Positions 1 to 11,647 are shown, counted from the first letter of the stretch. The stretch: 64,000 nt of DNA from Cheilinus undulatus (GCF_018320785.1 NC_054882.1:25362719-25426718), one strand, 5' to 3'. Notes: generated by a model not told the origin, from the letters alone. Numbers and translations: made by a program.

Positions 1-383
1 CAGACTTCCGTCTAGCCACCCCGCCATAAAGCCCAGATGCCAGTGGAGGACTGCAGTGATGTTTTTCCTTCTGGAAGTTTGAGCTCCAGAGATCCTGGGT
101 GGAAGTGGGACAGTCAAAGTGACCATCGGATTCTTGGTCAAACCTCTTACTAGGATCCATCTCCCCTTATTGCTCACTTTGGCTGGTTGACCAGCTCTTG
201 GCTAATGTCAGTGTGATAGTTCAGGGTTTTTTTTTTTTTATTAATTTGCAAAACTTTTTAAAATTCTGTTTTCACTTTGTCATGTTGTGGCACTGACTGT
301 AGACTACTGAGTATAAAAGTGAGGGTTTTTTTTAACTGTAGTATCAGGCTGCAACATAGTTGAAAAAATGTGAATACACTGTA
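1..383 (-). mobile_element. Tc1-like DNA transposon, partial, cut by window edge
   Basis: Bases 1-215 read, on the minus strand, as the helix-turn-helix half of a fish Tc1 transposase gene. The forward strand shows the antisense of the common phrases around 'gtggccagacggaag' and 'gaccatcgg.ttcttggtca'. Bases 225-383 are the usual AT-rich end and terminal repeat, with 'ttaatttgcaaaa', 'gctgcaacat' and a final 'tgtgaatacactgta'. The segment between the two is shorter than in intact copies, so an internal deletion is likely. The other end lies left of the window. No open transposase frame survives. The element sits in the large ALDH6A1 intron, in the same orientation as the host gene. Confidence 0.75.
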
Positions 384-504
384 AGTTCATATGATTTTGG
401 TTATTTTTCTTTGCACAACTGATTTGTTCAACTTGGACAGCTGTCTACTTTGTTTCCAAAAAAATATACCAAAACAGACAAAGCAGTTACCTTTCTTTTT
501 GTTT

Positions 505-665
505 GTTTTTTGGGCTTTCACTGACCTTTATTAGATATGACAGTTGAAGAGAGACATGAAATATGGGGAGAGAGAGGGGAAAGACATGGACCGAGACCAG
601 GAATCGATCTCACAACCACTGCTTTTGGGACTGAAGCCTCAGTATATGGGCGCCTGCTCTACGTA
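505..665 (-). repeat. tRNA-derived SINE
   Basis: Read on the minus strand this is a tRNA-like head followed by a pyrimidine-rich body. The A-box-like part is 'gtagagcaggcgccc', then 'atatactgaggc', then a B-box-like 'gatcgattcctgg'. After that comes a CT-rich stretch, a cttcaactgtc-type motif, and an aataaagg tail ending near 'gaaagccc'. This matches the layout of a SINE family that is abundant in spiny-rayed fishes. It lies in the ALDH6A1 intron. The family assignment is from memory of its consensus, not from a search. Confidence 0.7.
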
Positions 666-1539
666 ATTTTGCTGAAAGTTACGACATACCGGAAATATCA
701 AACGCCCTTCAAAATAAAGTAAAAGTAAAAACGGGAGTAAAGTTGCAATTGCTAAAAGAGGTACAACATTTCAAAATAAGAGCATCCAATCAAAATGGTT
801 CTCCAAGGACGCCTCACTTTCAAAGCGTGGTCTAAAGGAGGAAATTTCCCATCTGAGGTAAAAGCTCTGTTCATCCAAACTGCTCATCCTGGACCAGTTT
901 GTGTATTTATTTACCAGGTTTCACATTAATCACAGTGTGTGATATGTCACAATTTATCATTCTGAGGGGCTTGGTAATAGATTACTAGTTAAATGATTGT
1001 AAGGATCCTGAATACCCAGAATACACCTCTTAGCAAAACTAATAGCACTGCTTGCCTTCTGCATCACTAATGTATAAATGTATCAAAAAGTAATAATGGT
1101 CATTTCTTTTGCAAAACCATTGTGCACAGCTGCATTCCCCCTGTATTATATTCATCAGTGTACGGTGTACACCTATTTATGGTAGCAATAATGCAGTCAT
1201 TGCTCCTGTTAACATATTCTGTTATGGCTCTAAATGTCACTTTGGCTTTTGCAAATATGATTTTGATGAAACTACTGATTGCAAATCTCATCGTCAGCGC
1301 ACAGCTTTGCAAATTGCATATTACTGGTGGTGATGTGTGAAAGTCCCACCTAAACAAATGATGTTGGGTCACAATAAATAAATAAATAACAGTAATTAAA
1401 AAAAAAAAAAAAAAGATAAAAAAAAAAAGATAAAGCTTGCTCATACATATTCTGCATGTTATTCTAGATATCAAGTACTGCAGTCCCATTGCTGACCTAA
1501 GCATTCCTTTGTCCCATTAGGGTTATGCTATTTGTAAGT
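666..1539. other. ALDH6A1 intron, AT-rich, no feature recognised
   Basis: Unique-looking AT-rich intron sequence between the SINE and the minisatellite. It contains an A-rich run near 1400-1430. Short open frames of up to 134 codons occur on both strands but show no domain, no splice context and low complexity, so they are not reported as genes. Confidence 0.5.
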
Positions 1540-3190
1540 ATTACAAAATGCAAGTGGGGCTAAGTAAACTGCTGGTTGTGCATCTCATCTTATGTGGGAC
1601 TAAGCAAACTATCCCTGAGAGGTATTGCCATTTGCTCTCATCACTAACTACAAGCATCCAAATAAGTATTTTCTATGTGCAACCAATCAAACTCTATCAA
1701 GATTGAGTAACCTGCTGCTAAGCTATTGCTAGCTAATATCTAATGTTTGGTGGGTCTAAGCAACTTATTCTTAACTCAGTCATACAGACTAGAATCAAGG
1801 GAGTGAAAAATAGATAAATTAATAAATAAAACTGCTTGCAGTGTAATCACTAATACTAACTAAAATCCTGGGCGTTTCATTTATGGTGGAGCAAAGCAAA
1901 CTGTCCTTAAGCTACCACTGGCTTCACATCTCCCAGCAACAGCAGTTAAACAAACTAGCTAAAAGTTGCTAGCTGGGCATCGCATAAGATAAGGTAAAAA
2001 TAAACTTTGGCTAAACTGTTTCCAGATCTGCATTGCGTCAAACAATGTTAAACAGTGGGGGCTAAAAGTTTCTAGCTCCTATCGCATCAAAGGGGCTAAG
2101 CAAAGTATGACTAAACAGTTGCTAGCTAAGTATTACATTAAATAAAGTAAAACAAACTGTGATTAAACAGTTGCCAGATTTGCATTGCCCAAAACAAGTT
2201 AAAACAAACCGTGGCTAAACGGTTGCTAGCTTAGAATTGCATAAAGCAGGGTAAAACAAACTTTAGCTAAACAGCTGCTAGCTTGGCATCACATAAAATA
2301 ACTAAAAACAAACTGTGTCCAAACAGTTGCTAGCTTGGTGTCTCATAAAATAAGGTAAAACGAACTGTGGATAAATAATTGCCAGCTTTGCATTGTATCA
2401 AATGAGGTTAATCACTGGTGGCTGAAAGTTGGTGGCTCATATTGCATCAAAGGGGCTAAACAATCTGTGATTAAATAGATGCTAAATCGCATCGCAACCA
2501 ATGGGCTAAACAAACTGTGACTAAACGATTGCTAGCCTGCATCGCATCACAACGGATCGCATCAAATCGTATCCAATGGGTAAAACAAATCAACTAAAGA
2601 GTTGCTAGCTTAGCATCCCATAAAATAAAGTAAAATGAATTGTGGTAAACAGTTGCCAGCCTTGCATTGTATGAAATAAGGTTAATCACTGGTGGCTGAA
2701 AGTTGCTAGTTCCCAATGCATCAAAGGGGCTAAAAAACAAAACAAACAAAACAAACAAGATTTAACAGATGCAAAATTGCATCACATCAAATGGGCAAAA
2801 TAAACTGACTAAACAATTGTTAGCCTGCATCGCATCAAATGGGATAAACAACTCACAAAAATATTCTGTATTTGTGTTACTATGAGTATGAATGTGTTCC
2901 CCCCTGTCAGCACTTGCTGGCCATGCATCTCGTTTCAGGTGGCAGTAGGACATAGCAGTTCTCTAAGTTGTAGCTTGCCTAATATCTCATATCTGATTTC
3001 TCATTTCAGGTGGCATCAAGCAAACTGTCCTTAAGCCATCCAAGGCTCTACATCTCTTTTCAGGTGGGACCAAGCAATCTGCCCCATTCCTGGTTCCACA
3101 TTGCTAACCAAGTGGTCCCTAAGCCATTGATGGCCTCATCCCGGGTGGCTTTAAGCAACTCTGTAATCAGTGCATCAGGGGTAATGTTTT
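1540..3190. repeat. Degenerate minisatellite of about 60-bp units
   Basis: A long array of diverged units can be seen by eye. The recurrent elements are 'ctaa(g/a)caaactgt', then 'taaacagttgctagct', then 'gcatcgcat(c/a)aa', then 'taaaataaggtaaaac'. Unit length is roughly 55-65 bases, giving on the order of 25 copies. Copies in the centre (about 2030-2850) resemble each other most; those at both ends (about 1553-1760 and 2990-3170) are more diverged and read 'gtgggacc/taagcaa(a)ct'. The array lies in the ALDH6A1 intron. Copy number and exact period need a tandem-repeat computation. Confidence 0.75.
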
Positions 3191-4217
3191 AAATTCTCAT
3201 TTTGTTTCATTTTCTCTTCTAGTGTTAGGTCTCCAATTTTTTTTTTTTTTTTTTTTGGGGGGGTCATCAATTTCAAATTTAAGGGGTTAACCTCTTTAAA
3301 ACCTTTTTCAGTAGCATTGTCATCTCAATGCATCATCTCAAAGCTTTTCATATCAGTTCCACCACTGTTGCATCGCCAGTTTTCATACCATCTCTGCTAG
3401 AAAGATAGTGTTGCCATATCTTTGTTCATAATTAACTCTTGACGTATCAGTGTGATCTTTTTGCTATACATATCCATTTGTAGGACTGATTACTTATGCC
3501 TGTTTGGTAAGTAACCATTCTGTAAAACATTCTCCTTGATTCCTCTTGAAGGGCTAATCTCTTCAAACTTAAGTTCACCTTGTTTCAGCATGACCCAAAT
3601 TAAGTTGTATGTTTTGATTATCATCTATGGCCCTTCACATAATTCAGATAATTTCACCCTTGCTCACTGAGCAATCTCTCCATGGAATCAATCAAATTGT
3701 GTTAACAATGGGGCTTGTGCCCCTTTCTTTTGGGGGATAGATCTTTCCGCCGCTAAGGTCAGACACCCTTCAATCACGCTATGTCCTAGTGGAGTTCAAG
3801 CGTCAAAGAGACTCTGACAAGAATTAAGTATCACAGCTATGTTAATAAATATAATTCATCACACATGTAAAATAAAAGGTTATCTTTAAATCAGTCACTG
3901 GTCTCTCCTGATTAAACTATATGTAATTATGTAAGCACAAGATGTGGAACAATTCTGAAAGTAATGATGACAGGAGATAAAGGCTTATTTTGATATTTTT
4001 AAATTAAATATCTGCCAACTTAAGTTCCTTTTTTCAACATACAAGTCAAGGTTGATAACTACAAGCAATCATTTAAAATGACCCACTCTGATTTATGCTC
4101 ATGCAGAGTCAGTGTAACTCATTAACTTTCCCTTTAACAGACGTCAAAGCCTACATGACATGTAAAAGTTCACTTTTGCCCTTTGTGTGTGCACGTGTGT
4201 TTGTAAGATAAACTTAC
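3191..4217. other. ALDH6A1 intron, no feature recognised
   Basis: AT-rich intron sequence running up to the splice donor of ALDH6A1 exon 5 (donor reads gtaagt on the minus strand just left of 4218). It includes a T/G homopolymer-rich stretch near 3238-3265. I found no exon matching the next ALDH6A1 segment here. Confidence 0.5.
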
Positions 4218-7200
4218 GCAATCCTCTGAACACATCCCCCTCTGCGTCTGCGAGGGTCTTGCCCTGCTCCACTGTGATGGACTTTGCAAGTTCTTTCTGC
4301 AACACAAGACAACTGCTGCGTCACTCCTTTGTTTTCTGCTTCATGTTTTCACTTGCGCCTGACTCTGTGACTTACGATGTTGTCCTTGATAAGCTGCTGA
4401 TAGCGCAGGAAGACCTGCTGCCGGGCCAAGATGGAGGTCTCAGACCAGGAGGCAAAGGCTCTGGAACAGGAGTCTACGGCAGCCAGCATCTCCTCCTGGG
4501 TGGCTTTGGGGACACGGGAGATCACCTCGTTGGTAGCCTGCAGAGAAGCGGAGACCATAAGTCAATTTAGAATAATAGGCTAAGATCAATTTGTTCTAAT
4601 CAGCACGTGCTGTTTTACTCCATGCAACATTACACAACAGATCAATTGTAGCTGATTTTTAACCGGCTTTTCATAAATCTGTAGGTCAGAGATGATCAAA
4701 TATAAATAACAAATTTCAACATTTATTCCTTAAGATAATCATTTATTATTAGTAGAAGTATTTCTTACTAGCAGTCAATTATTTTAGTATCACAGATATG
4801 TGTTAGGGCTGAGGATTAAAAGTCACAAATTTATATTTCTTATTTGAATATTGACCTGGTAATTGAAGCAGTTATTATCTTTATCCACAAAAGACTGCAT
4901 TCCATGATTGATACAGAAGTTGACCATTGTTCTCTCCACTCCATAAGTGCATGTTGCAATATCAAGCAAGAAAGGAAAATTTATTTAAATCGTAAATAAG
5001 GTTTAATGTGGAAAAAATTAAAACCAGATTTTATGTTTAACACCAGATCAGCCAACCCTAGTTAACAGGCACATGTTTATGGATCTAGGCCTGGTCTAAT
5101 ACTTACAGGATTGTGAATATCCAGCCATTCTGTGCTCTTGGATTCAACAAACTTCCCATCAATAAACAGCTTGGTTGTGGGCTGTAAAAAGAGAGAGGGT
5201 TGATCACCTATGGATGACATTTGATGTAACAGCAGAGTGACAGTAGGTAGACACTGTTCTCACCACAGAGGAGGAGTAGCACATGCGGCTAGCTCTTAGC
5301 GGGACCTGGGAAAGAAATAGAAGTCACTAAATGCAATAATGTTATCCAGTGTTATTCAACCCTACTCAACCAAAGAGCCAAACTGTTGAAAAAAAGACCA
5401 TTGCAAGAGACAACCAAGACCTCTGGGTTTGAGTCCAATGTGCTCAAAGGAATAATTAAATATTAGGGCTGTCAAAAGATTTGAATTTTTAATTGCAGTT
5501 AATCTTGGAATTTCTGTAATTAATCACACCCTTTTAATCACATTTTTAAATTCAACTATTTTGCATTTTATCCTTTTTTTTGCCAGTTTGGATTTTTCAA
5601 CTGTCTTAAGCTAGGGGTAACTGGCTGCCTGTTTAAATAGACCTACTTTTATTGGTATTCCTAAGATTTAAACATAAGCATGACTGTTGAAAAAGGAAAT
5701 TCTTATGGATTGAAAATTAGATGATAGAACATTAAAAAAATTTAGATGACGTTGACTTAACCACTAAGCTGTCTGTAATATTTCAAAAGTGAAATGAGAC
5801 ATTAAGGCACATTAGTGGACTTATTTTACATCACTGTGGCTGCAGGGAGAGGCTGATATGCCTTAACCAAAGTGGAATGAAAGGAACAATAAAGCATGAG
5901 ATTAATCATGATTAAAAAATATACAATGCATTATTCGTGGACCTTGATAAACCGTGACTAACTCAATTAATAATGACAGCCCTAATTGAATTTAAGCAGG
6001 CACAGAGCTTGGTTTCACCTTTATTTTCATAATTTTTCTTTAACTTTAGTCTTAAAAGATCATTGTTTGGGTTCAAAAGCTAGTTTAAGCCGTCAGTTAT
6101 TATCCACACTGGCAAATCTGTCAGATGAGAGTTTTGTTCATTTTACAAAAAAATGCATTATTCTAAGTTCAGTTTATTGTGCATGTTAAAATACCAGCTT
6201 ATATATACTCAATAATTTTTAAATGATTAATTTAGTATGGGTAATATTAAAGATTAATTTTTAAACTCATGGGATTGTGGTAAAGATATGTGAAAATAAA
6301 TGCATTTTCCTACTAAAGATTACCACTGAATAGCAGTATTAGAGAACTGAAAACTTGCGATTCATGTTGAATTGATAAAGTAGAATTCAGTTAATTTTTT
6401 TTTGTGTCTGACAGAGTTGACAAAAATCAAGATATTATAGGCAAAAAACTTTTTTGGAAAAAAAGAAATGGAATTAAAAATCTCCTCCTACACACAACAG
6501 CTAGCTGAGACCTCAACATACACAAATCTCCAATTTGAAATTGTTATAGTAAAACATAAGTACAGTTAAGTTAGAGTATGTTTTCTCTCTTCTCAGGAAT
6601 CAATGATAGTTATCTTGCATGTTCTTTCTTGTACACATCCGATGGAAATACACAAACAAAAAATAAAGGCTGAAAATTAAATTAGACATTTAAAGCAAAC
6701 TGTTTAAGTGTGGGAAACAAACACATTGCCATTACTTGCAATGGATAATTTCTGATATCACAAATTACCTTTCCCTAAAGTTTTCTGGGGGGGGATTATT
6801 CTTTTCCATTAACAGGGCCAGAAGTCCTTGCTCAAGGGCCACATGTTGAGTTTCACTGATATTATCAATTTATTATTATACTGTAACTGTAGGATTGGTT
6901 TCCTCTCACACCAAATACACAATGCAGGTTGTTTCCAGTTGCAGCCTGATTGCAAACCAGATTAATGAACAACTACAAAGTATGGAGTTATGAGGAGGTC
7001 TGAAGGGCACAGAGTCAAGAGGACTGGATAGAACTGGAGGAATGAATGCAGTCCAGCCTGCAGGGGCAAAGTGAGAAGCTTTACTCAGGTTCAATCTTTA
7101 AATGATGAATAATAAAATATGCTTCAAATTCCAAATCAGTTCAGTTGTGTGTAACTATATGACCAAAACTAATTTGAAGTGAATAAGTTACTCGTACACG

Positions 7201-7385
7201 ATTGTAATAGCTCAGTATAACAGCAGCAGGAACCTAAATCCTGCAGCACATGACACCTGGCACTTTGTAAACAATGTGAGCTGTCAAATATACCTGCGTC
7301 ATTTGCAGCCATTTACAATTACAGACGTTTTACTTTTATAACGTACCTTTGCCTTCAGAACGGATCTTAACGCTGTTGTTGCCAT
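4218..7385 (-). CDS. aldh6a1: Methylmalonate-semialdehyde dehydrogenase, 5' part (exons 1-5)
   Basis: Mitochondrial CoA-acylating aldehyde dehydrogenase of valine and thymine catabolism. It converts methylmalonate or malonate semialdehyde to propionyl- or acetyl-CoA. Coding exons on the minus strand are 7347-7385, 5264-5305, 5107-5181, 4376-4537 and 4218-4296, about 132 codons in all. The start MATTALRSVLKAK and the following arginine-rich residues look like a mitochondrial presequence. After it come 'KLFIDGKFVES', 'ATNEVISRVPKAT', 'ARQQVFLRYQQLIKDNI' and 'VEQGKTLADAEGDVFRGL', all diagnostic of ALDH6A1. The last exon ends in codon phase 1. The NAD-binding and catalytic-cysteine exons must lie left of base 1, because 1-4217 contains none of them. 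It is head-to-head with GSTZ1 across about 750 bases. Confidence 0.93.
5463..5986. mobile_element. MITE with TTAGGGCTGTCA termini (copy 1)
   Basis: The left end reads 'ttagggctgtcaaaa' and the right end 'tgacagccctaa', an inverted terminal repeat. Just inside are 'attgcagttaatc' and 'gattaatcatgatt', which are also loosely inverted. The inside has no coding capacity. A second copy of the same family lies at about 15590-15958 in the kelch gene. The element sits in ALDH6A1 intron 1. It is probably a non-autonomous DNA transposon; the superfamily is not established by what I can see. Confidence 0.7.
5987..7346. other. ALDH6A1 intron 1, right part
   Basis: AT-rich intron sequence between the MITE and coding exon 1. 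No conserved protein segment or repeat family was recognised. The short open frames at 5986-6189 and 6906-7094 have no support. Confidence 0.4.
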
Positions 7386-8138
7386 GTTGGAAATGTTACC
7401 AGGCGTTGGTCGACTTTTCTAGACCCCACTCAGCAGGTAGTACGGTGGCCAGGAGAAGACAGAGTCCAATCTTTCTCCTAACAAAGATGTATTATCTGTG
7501 GGCGGGCTTAAGGCAATTTCCTAACTGCTATTCGCTCCGTGCCAATGGCACAGCGCACTCCCATCAACTACGCGGCGCCATTGGCTAACTGTCAGCGGAT
7601 TCTCTCCAATCACTGGCTGAGACTTTAGCTAGTCCCGCCTTAGAGTTACAACTCGCTATTTAATTGGTTAGAAGAAAGCCGGTCGAGTTGCGTAATAGGG
7701 GCTAAACTGTTGACACAAATTCTGCTAAAAACAGAGGAGTTAGCTTAGCGAAGAGATTGTCTCCGCTCAGCTGAGAAATGTGCACATGACAAAAGTTCTC
7801 AGGCAGAATATTTTCGTCTGACGTGTGACTGACAGAGCTCATCCTCAGAGTCAAAGCGATATTACAGCCACAACAATGCGCCTGTCTGTAGTCCTCTTGG
7901 CCAAGGTACAGTAGTAACATTGCTGGCTTTGAGCCTGGTGAACTGTCTGCACCGAGTCCCTAATGTGAACCATATGAAGCCCAGTTGTTGCTTAGTCATG
8001 GACCAAAGATTAAGTAGGAGGGATTTTAGGGGGCTCATGCTATTGGTTGCTGGAGGATGAAGAGTTGTTTCAGTGTAGAAAAACTGCTTTCATTTGTCGA
8101 TGCAGTCTAGCTGAGGAGAAAAGTAAAGCAAAAAAGCT
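7386..8138. promoter_or_regulatory. Divergent promoter region between ALDH6A1 and GSTZ1
   Basis: Only about 750 bases separate the two start codons, which point away from each other. The region is locally more GC-rich than its surroundings (about 7500-7640). It carries CCAAT-type motifs in both orientations: 'tccaatcactgg' near 7597 and 'taattggttag' near 7661. No TATA box is obvious. Shared or overlapping promoter activity is an inference from the geometry. Confidence 0.55.
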
Positions 8139-11100
8139 ATGGCATCTCAAACCAAGGTGAACCGGAAGACAGAAATCACCTGCAAACAGAAATATGATAG
8201 ATTTCCAAATGGATTAAACTAACTTTTTTCTTCTTTGCAGCCTGTTCTTCATGGATACTTCAGAAGTTCCTGCTCCTGGAGGGTCCGCATTGGTGAGTTG
8301 TACCAAAGCATTTGACTACTTAACATCTAAAGCATTTTGATGGCTACCTAATGATAAAAAAAATGTTCTTGTGTTCCAGCTTTTGCTCTCAAAGGTATTG
8401 AATATGACCAGGTTCCAGTCAATCTAATCAAAGATGGAGGTCAACAGGTACAGTAGAGATTCTGAAAGTTTGGATTAATGCAAAAATGACTGTGCATGAT
8501 GATAAAGTGGCATTAGGGCTGGGCAACATACCTTTAAGATATACAGGTGCATCTAAAAAAAAAAAGGGGGATCATGAAAAAGTTATTGTTACTCGTGATT
8601 TAATTCAAGAAGTTAACTTTGTTCAAGACTTTTTGTTTAAATCTTGATGATTACAGCTTACAGCTCTCAAAAACCCTATCTGAAAATATTATATCACAAA
8701 ACATCAGTCCAAAAACAATTTTTTAATACAGAAATGTTGACTTTCTGGATAATTATTTTATTTATGTACTCAGTAATTGGTTGGAGCTCCTTTTGCACAA
8801 ATTACTGCATCTATGAAGTCAGTCTGTGGCACTGCTGGGGTGTTATGAAGCCCAGGTTGCTCTGATGGCAGCCTTCAGCTCATCTGTATTGTTGAGTCTG
8901 GTGTCTCATCCAAGATTCTCTACGGGGTTCAGGTCAAACCAGTTTGCTGGCCAATCACGCACAGGAACACCATGGTTTGCAAAACAGTTTGTGGTAGTTT
9001 TGACTTACTGTGAGCAGGTGACAAGTCCTGCTAGAAAAGGAAAACTGAAACACTGGACTACAAGCACCTTGAATTCTGTGCCTCTCAGATCTTCCTCCAG
9101 ATTCTTGGACCTTGATTTTCTAATGAAATATCTGAAAGGACTTGGGACAACTGAGCAACAGTCCATTTCTTTTTCTCTTTAGCCCAGGTGAGAAGCTTAT
9201 GACATCTGTGGTTCAGGATTGTCTAGACACTAAGAACATGACACTTGTAGTCCATTTCCTGGACCTGTCTGTGTGGTGGCTCTTGATCGACTGACTCCAA
9301 CCTCAGTCCACTCCATGTGAAGCTCCCCTAAGTTCTTGAATCTGCTTTGTTTTACAGTCCTCTGAAGGCTGAGCTCATCTATGTTGCTTGCGCAACTTTT
9401 CCCTTCCAGTAATCTTCCCATGAATATGCTTTGATAAAGCCTCGGAGAATAGCCTGCCCTGTCAGCAGTGACCATCTGTACCTTATCCTCCTTGTGAAGG
9501 GTGTCAGTGATTGTCCTCCACAAAAGAGTCAAGGCTCAAGTCAGCAGTCTTCCCCACGATTGCAGTTGTGTGTACTGACCTATAGTGAGAATGAAGGCTC
9601 AAAAACCTTTGCAAAATAGACATTTTACAATATTCTAATCTAGAATTCTAATCTAGAATTTAATAATAAAATTAATAAAATCATGGGGACATGATAAGCA
9701 CCTGTATATTATTTCACAAAATGTTCCCTCTTTGGCATATACACTTCGATCGGACAAAAAAAAAAAAAAAAAAAAAAGACTCTGGTCTGGTCTCTGGCTG
9801 GGCCAACCCAAAACTTTTATCTTTTTCTGGTCAAGTTATTCTGTTGTAGATTTGGTAAGATGCTTTGGCTCAACAACACACTAAGAGGTGAAATTCCCGT
9901 ATTTCTCCAGCTTTCTAGCAGATCCCACTGAATCATGATGGAAGCAGCATCATGCTATAGTATGAGTTTTCATTAAGGTGGAGGAAATATGAACAGTTCC
10001 AAAACACCCTACAGGTAGCTGTTAACTGAAAATGGGAAGAATTTCAACTTTCAGAGTGACAATGACCCAAAACATAGAGTACATCAAAAAATACAAAAGA
10101 ATGGCTTTCCCAGAAGATAAAAGTTTTGGATTATACCGATCACAGCCCAGAACTTAATCCCACTGAAAACCTCAAGGCTGATTTACAAAGAGATATGCAT
10201 AGGTAATGTCCTCATAATCTGACAGATTTTTTTATGCTTTTGAAAGAAAGATTTTTTCAGGGTTGAAACAAGTTGTGTTGATAAACTCATAACCAAAAAG
10301 ACTGAGTGCTGAGATGAAATAAAAAAGAGCTTCAGTGAAGTTTAAGTCCAGAGGTATGCATATTTATGCACCCAAGTTTTTTTTTGCTATTCATCATTTC
10401 CTCCAGAAAGAATGAGATTTAATCACTTCTTGAATCATGCACTATGATCAGCTTCTGTAACAGTCTTAAATTGATCAATTCTATGCATCTGAAAATCTCA
10501 CACTAGTCTAACACAAGCTCTCTTTGTGCTGAAGCGTACACAAGAGTTCAAGACAATAAACCCCATGCAACAAGTGCCTGCAGTTGAAATTGATGGCTTC
10601 ATCCTCTGTCAGTCAGTGAGTCCCTAAACTCTTCATCCATGTAAATCCTGCAAAGCCACATTTTATTAAACAAACCTGAATGGAAATGGAAATTGTTGCT
10701 CACACAGCTGGCAGTGATCCAGTACCTCGACGAGACCAGGCCAGGCCCCCGACTTCTTCCAGCAGACCCAAAGAAGCGTGCCCAGGTTCGGATGATCAGT
10801 GACCTCATTGCCTCTGGGATACAACCTCTGCAGGTAAGAAATATAAGTGTGAATTATTACAAAGTCAATGCCAGTAACTTTTAAATACTAATAATCTTGT
10901 GTGTTTTAGAATTTGTATGTGATTCAGAAAATAGGAGCAGAGAAGGTGCAGTGGTCTCAGCACTTCATTAATCGAGGCTTTCAGGGTTGGTAGAAGCTCA
11001 TCAACTTTACCTCTCATCCTCTCTTGACTTTCTTTACTGTATATTTTTCTCATGTGCTTCCTTTTCTATTTCAGCTCTGGAACCCATTCTGAAAGAAACA

Positions 11101-11519
11101 GCAGGGAAATACTGTGTGGGTGACGAGGTAAGGGGATGATCATGACAACACACATTGCAAGAGTTTGATGAACACAAACATTTGATCTTTTTGGTTGCAT
11201 TTAGATTTCCATGGCTGACATCTGTCTGGCTCCACAAGTCTACAATGCAGAGAGGTAAGGGGGTCAGATAATTTATTTGAAAAACTGATTTTTCATTAGT
11301 GTGAAGTCAAGATGCTATACCAAAGCCTCTGCTTAATTTCCAAACACCCTACACAAAGGAGCATGACACCTGTGTGTCTTTAATGTGTGTAGATTCAAAG
11401 TGGACATGGAACAGTTTCCCACCATCAAACGGTTAAATCAAACCTTACTTGAGATCGACGCCTTCAAAGTGAGCCACCCATCCAGCCAACCAGACACACC
11501 TGATGACCTGCGTGCATAA
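8139..11519 (+). CDS. gstz1: Maleylacetoacetate isomerase / glutathione S-transferase zeta 1
   Basis: Isomerises maleylacetoacetate to fumarylacetoacetate in tyrosine and phenylalanine breakdown, using glutathione. Nine coding exons: 8139-8156, 8241-8292, 8380-8447, 10535-10615, 10708-10833, 10910-10985, 11075-11127, 11205-11254 and 11393-11519. All phases join, giving 651 nt and 216 aa, the same length as the human protein. The zeta-class signature SSCSWRVRI begins at residue 15, carrying the active-site Ser-Ser-Cys. '[13 protein letters not shown]' supplies the glutathione-binding cis-proline, and '[12 protein letters not shown]' with '[17 protein letters not shown]' complete the two GST domains. 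Exon 6 has a weak donor (gttggt), chosen because it keeps the phase. Intron 3 (about 2.1 kb) is swollen by Tc1 relics. A poly(A) signal follows at 11562. Confidence 0.97.
8544..9704 (-). mobile_element. Tc1-like transposon, near full length, decayed
   Basis: The ends are 'caggtgcatctaaaa' on the left and '...ataagcacctg' on the right, each next to a TA dinucleotide, the Tc1/mariner target duplication. The inside is antisense to a transposase gene. Recognisable antisense phrases include 'agtctgtggcactgct', 'gttatgaagcccaggttgc', 'gtttgctggccaat' and 'agcagtcttccccacgattg'. On the minus strand a 100-codon piece at 9230-9532 covers the N-terminal helix-turn-helix region. The frame is interrupted many times, so the copy is dead. 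At about 1.16 kb it is shorter than usual intact members (about 1.3-1.6 kb). It lies in GSTZ1 intron 3. Confidence 0.85.
9720..10390 (+). mobile_element. Second Tc1-like relic in GSTZ1 intron 3
   Basis: On the plus strand, 'gaagcagcatcatgct' (about 9940) and 'gagtgacaatgacccaaaacata' (about 10056-10078) match catalytic-domain phrases of Tc1 transposases. 'cccagaacttaatcccactgaaaac' (10145-10170) is the degenerate counterpart of the SPDLNPIEN motif. The 'aaaaagactgagtgctg' stretch near 10297 matches the C-terminal end. It is strongly diverged and incomplete. A long A run near 9757-9778 interrupts the left part. It belongs to a different subfamily from the neighbouring element, judged by its lack of the same termini. 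Confidence 0.7.
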
Positions 11520-11561
11520 ATCTCCAGTGTCAGGACACACATGTATTTTTCTGCTTTGTTA

Positions 11562-11567
11562 AATAAA
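11562..11567 (+). promoter_or_regulatory. GSTZ1 poly(A) signal AATAAA
   Basis: Canonical hexamer 43 bases after the GSTZ1 stop codon, with GT/T-rich sequence just downstream. A second AATAAA follows at 11610. Confidence 0.7.
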
Positions 11568-11641
11568 ATGCTTTGAAAACAGTCTCATTCCAGCGTGTTG
11601 CTTTAAAACAATAAAACAAGGGAAACTGAAGAGTAAAAGTA

Positions 11642-11647
11642 TTTATT
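11642..11647 (-). promoter_or_regulatory. Kelch-gene poly(A) signal AATAAA
   Basis: Canonical hexamer on the minus strand, about 390 bases beyond the kelch gene's stop codon and only about 75 bases from the GSTZ1 signal on the other strand. Confidence 0.6.

Noticed and set aside
1-383. Apparent scrambled Tc1 copy with inner part inverted relative to its end
   Set aside because: Tc1 ends are inverted repeats of each other, so a minus-oriented copy is expected to end on the right with this sequence. A single internally deleted element explains it.
1100-1504. 134-codon minus-strand open frame with a Phe/Tyr-rich run
   Set aside because: The run comes from an A-rich simple sequence read in reverse; no domain or exon support.
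1540-3190. CRISPR-like repeat-spacer array
   Set aside because: Units are imperfect throughout without distinct spacers, and the genome is vertebrate; a minisatellite explains it.
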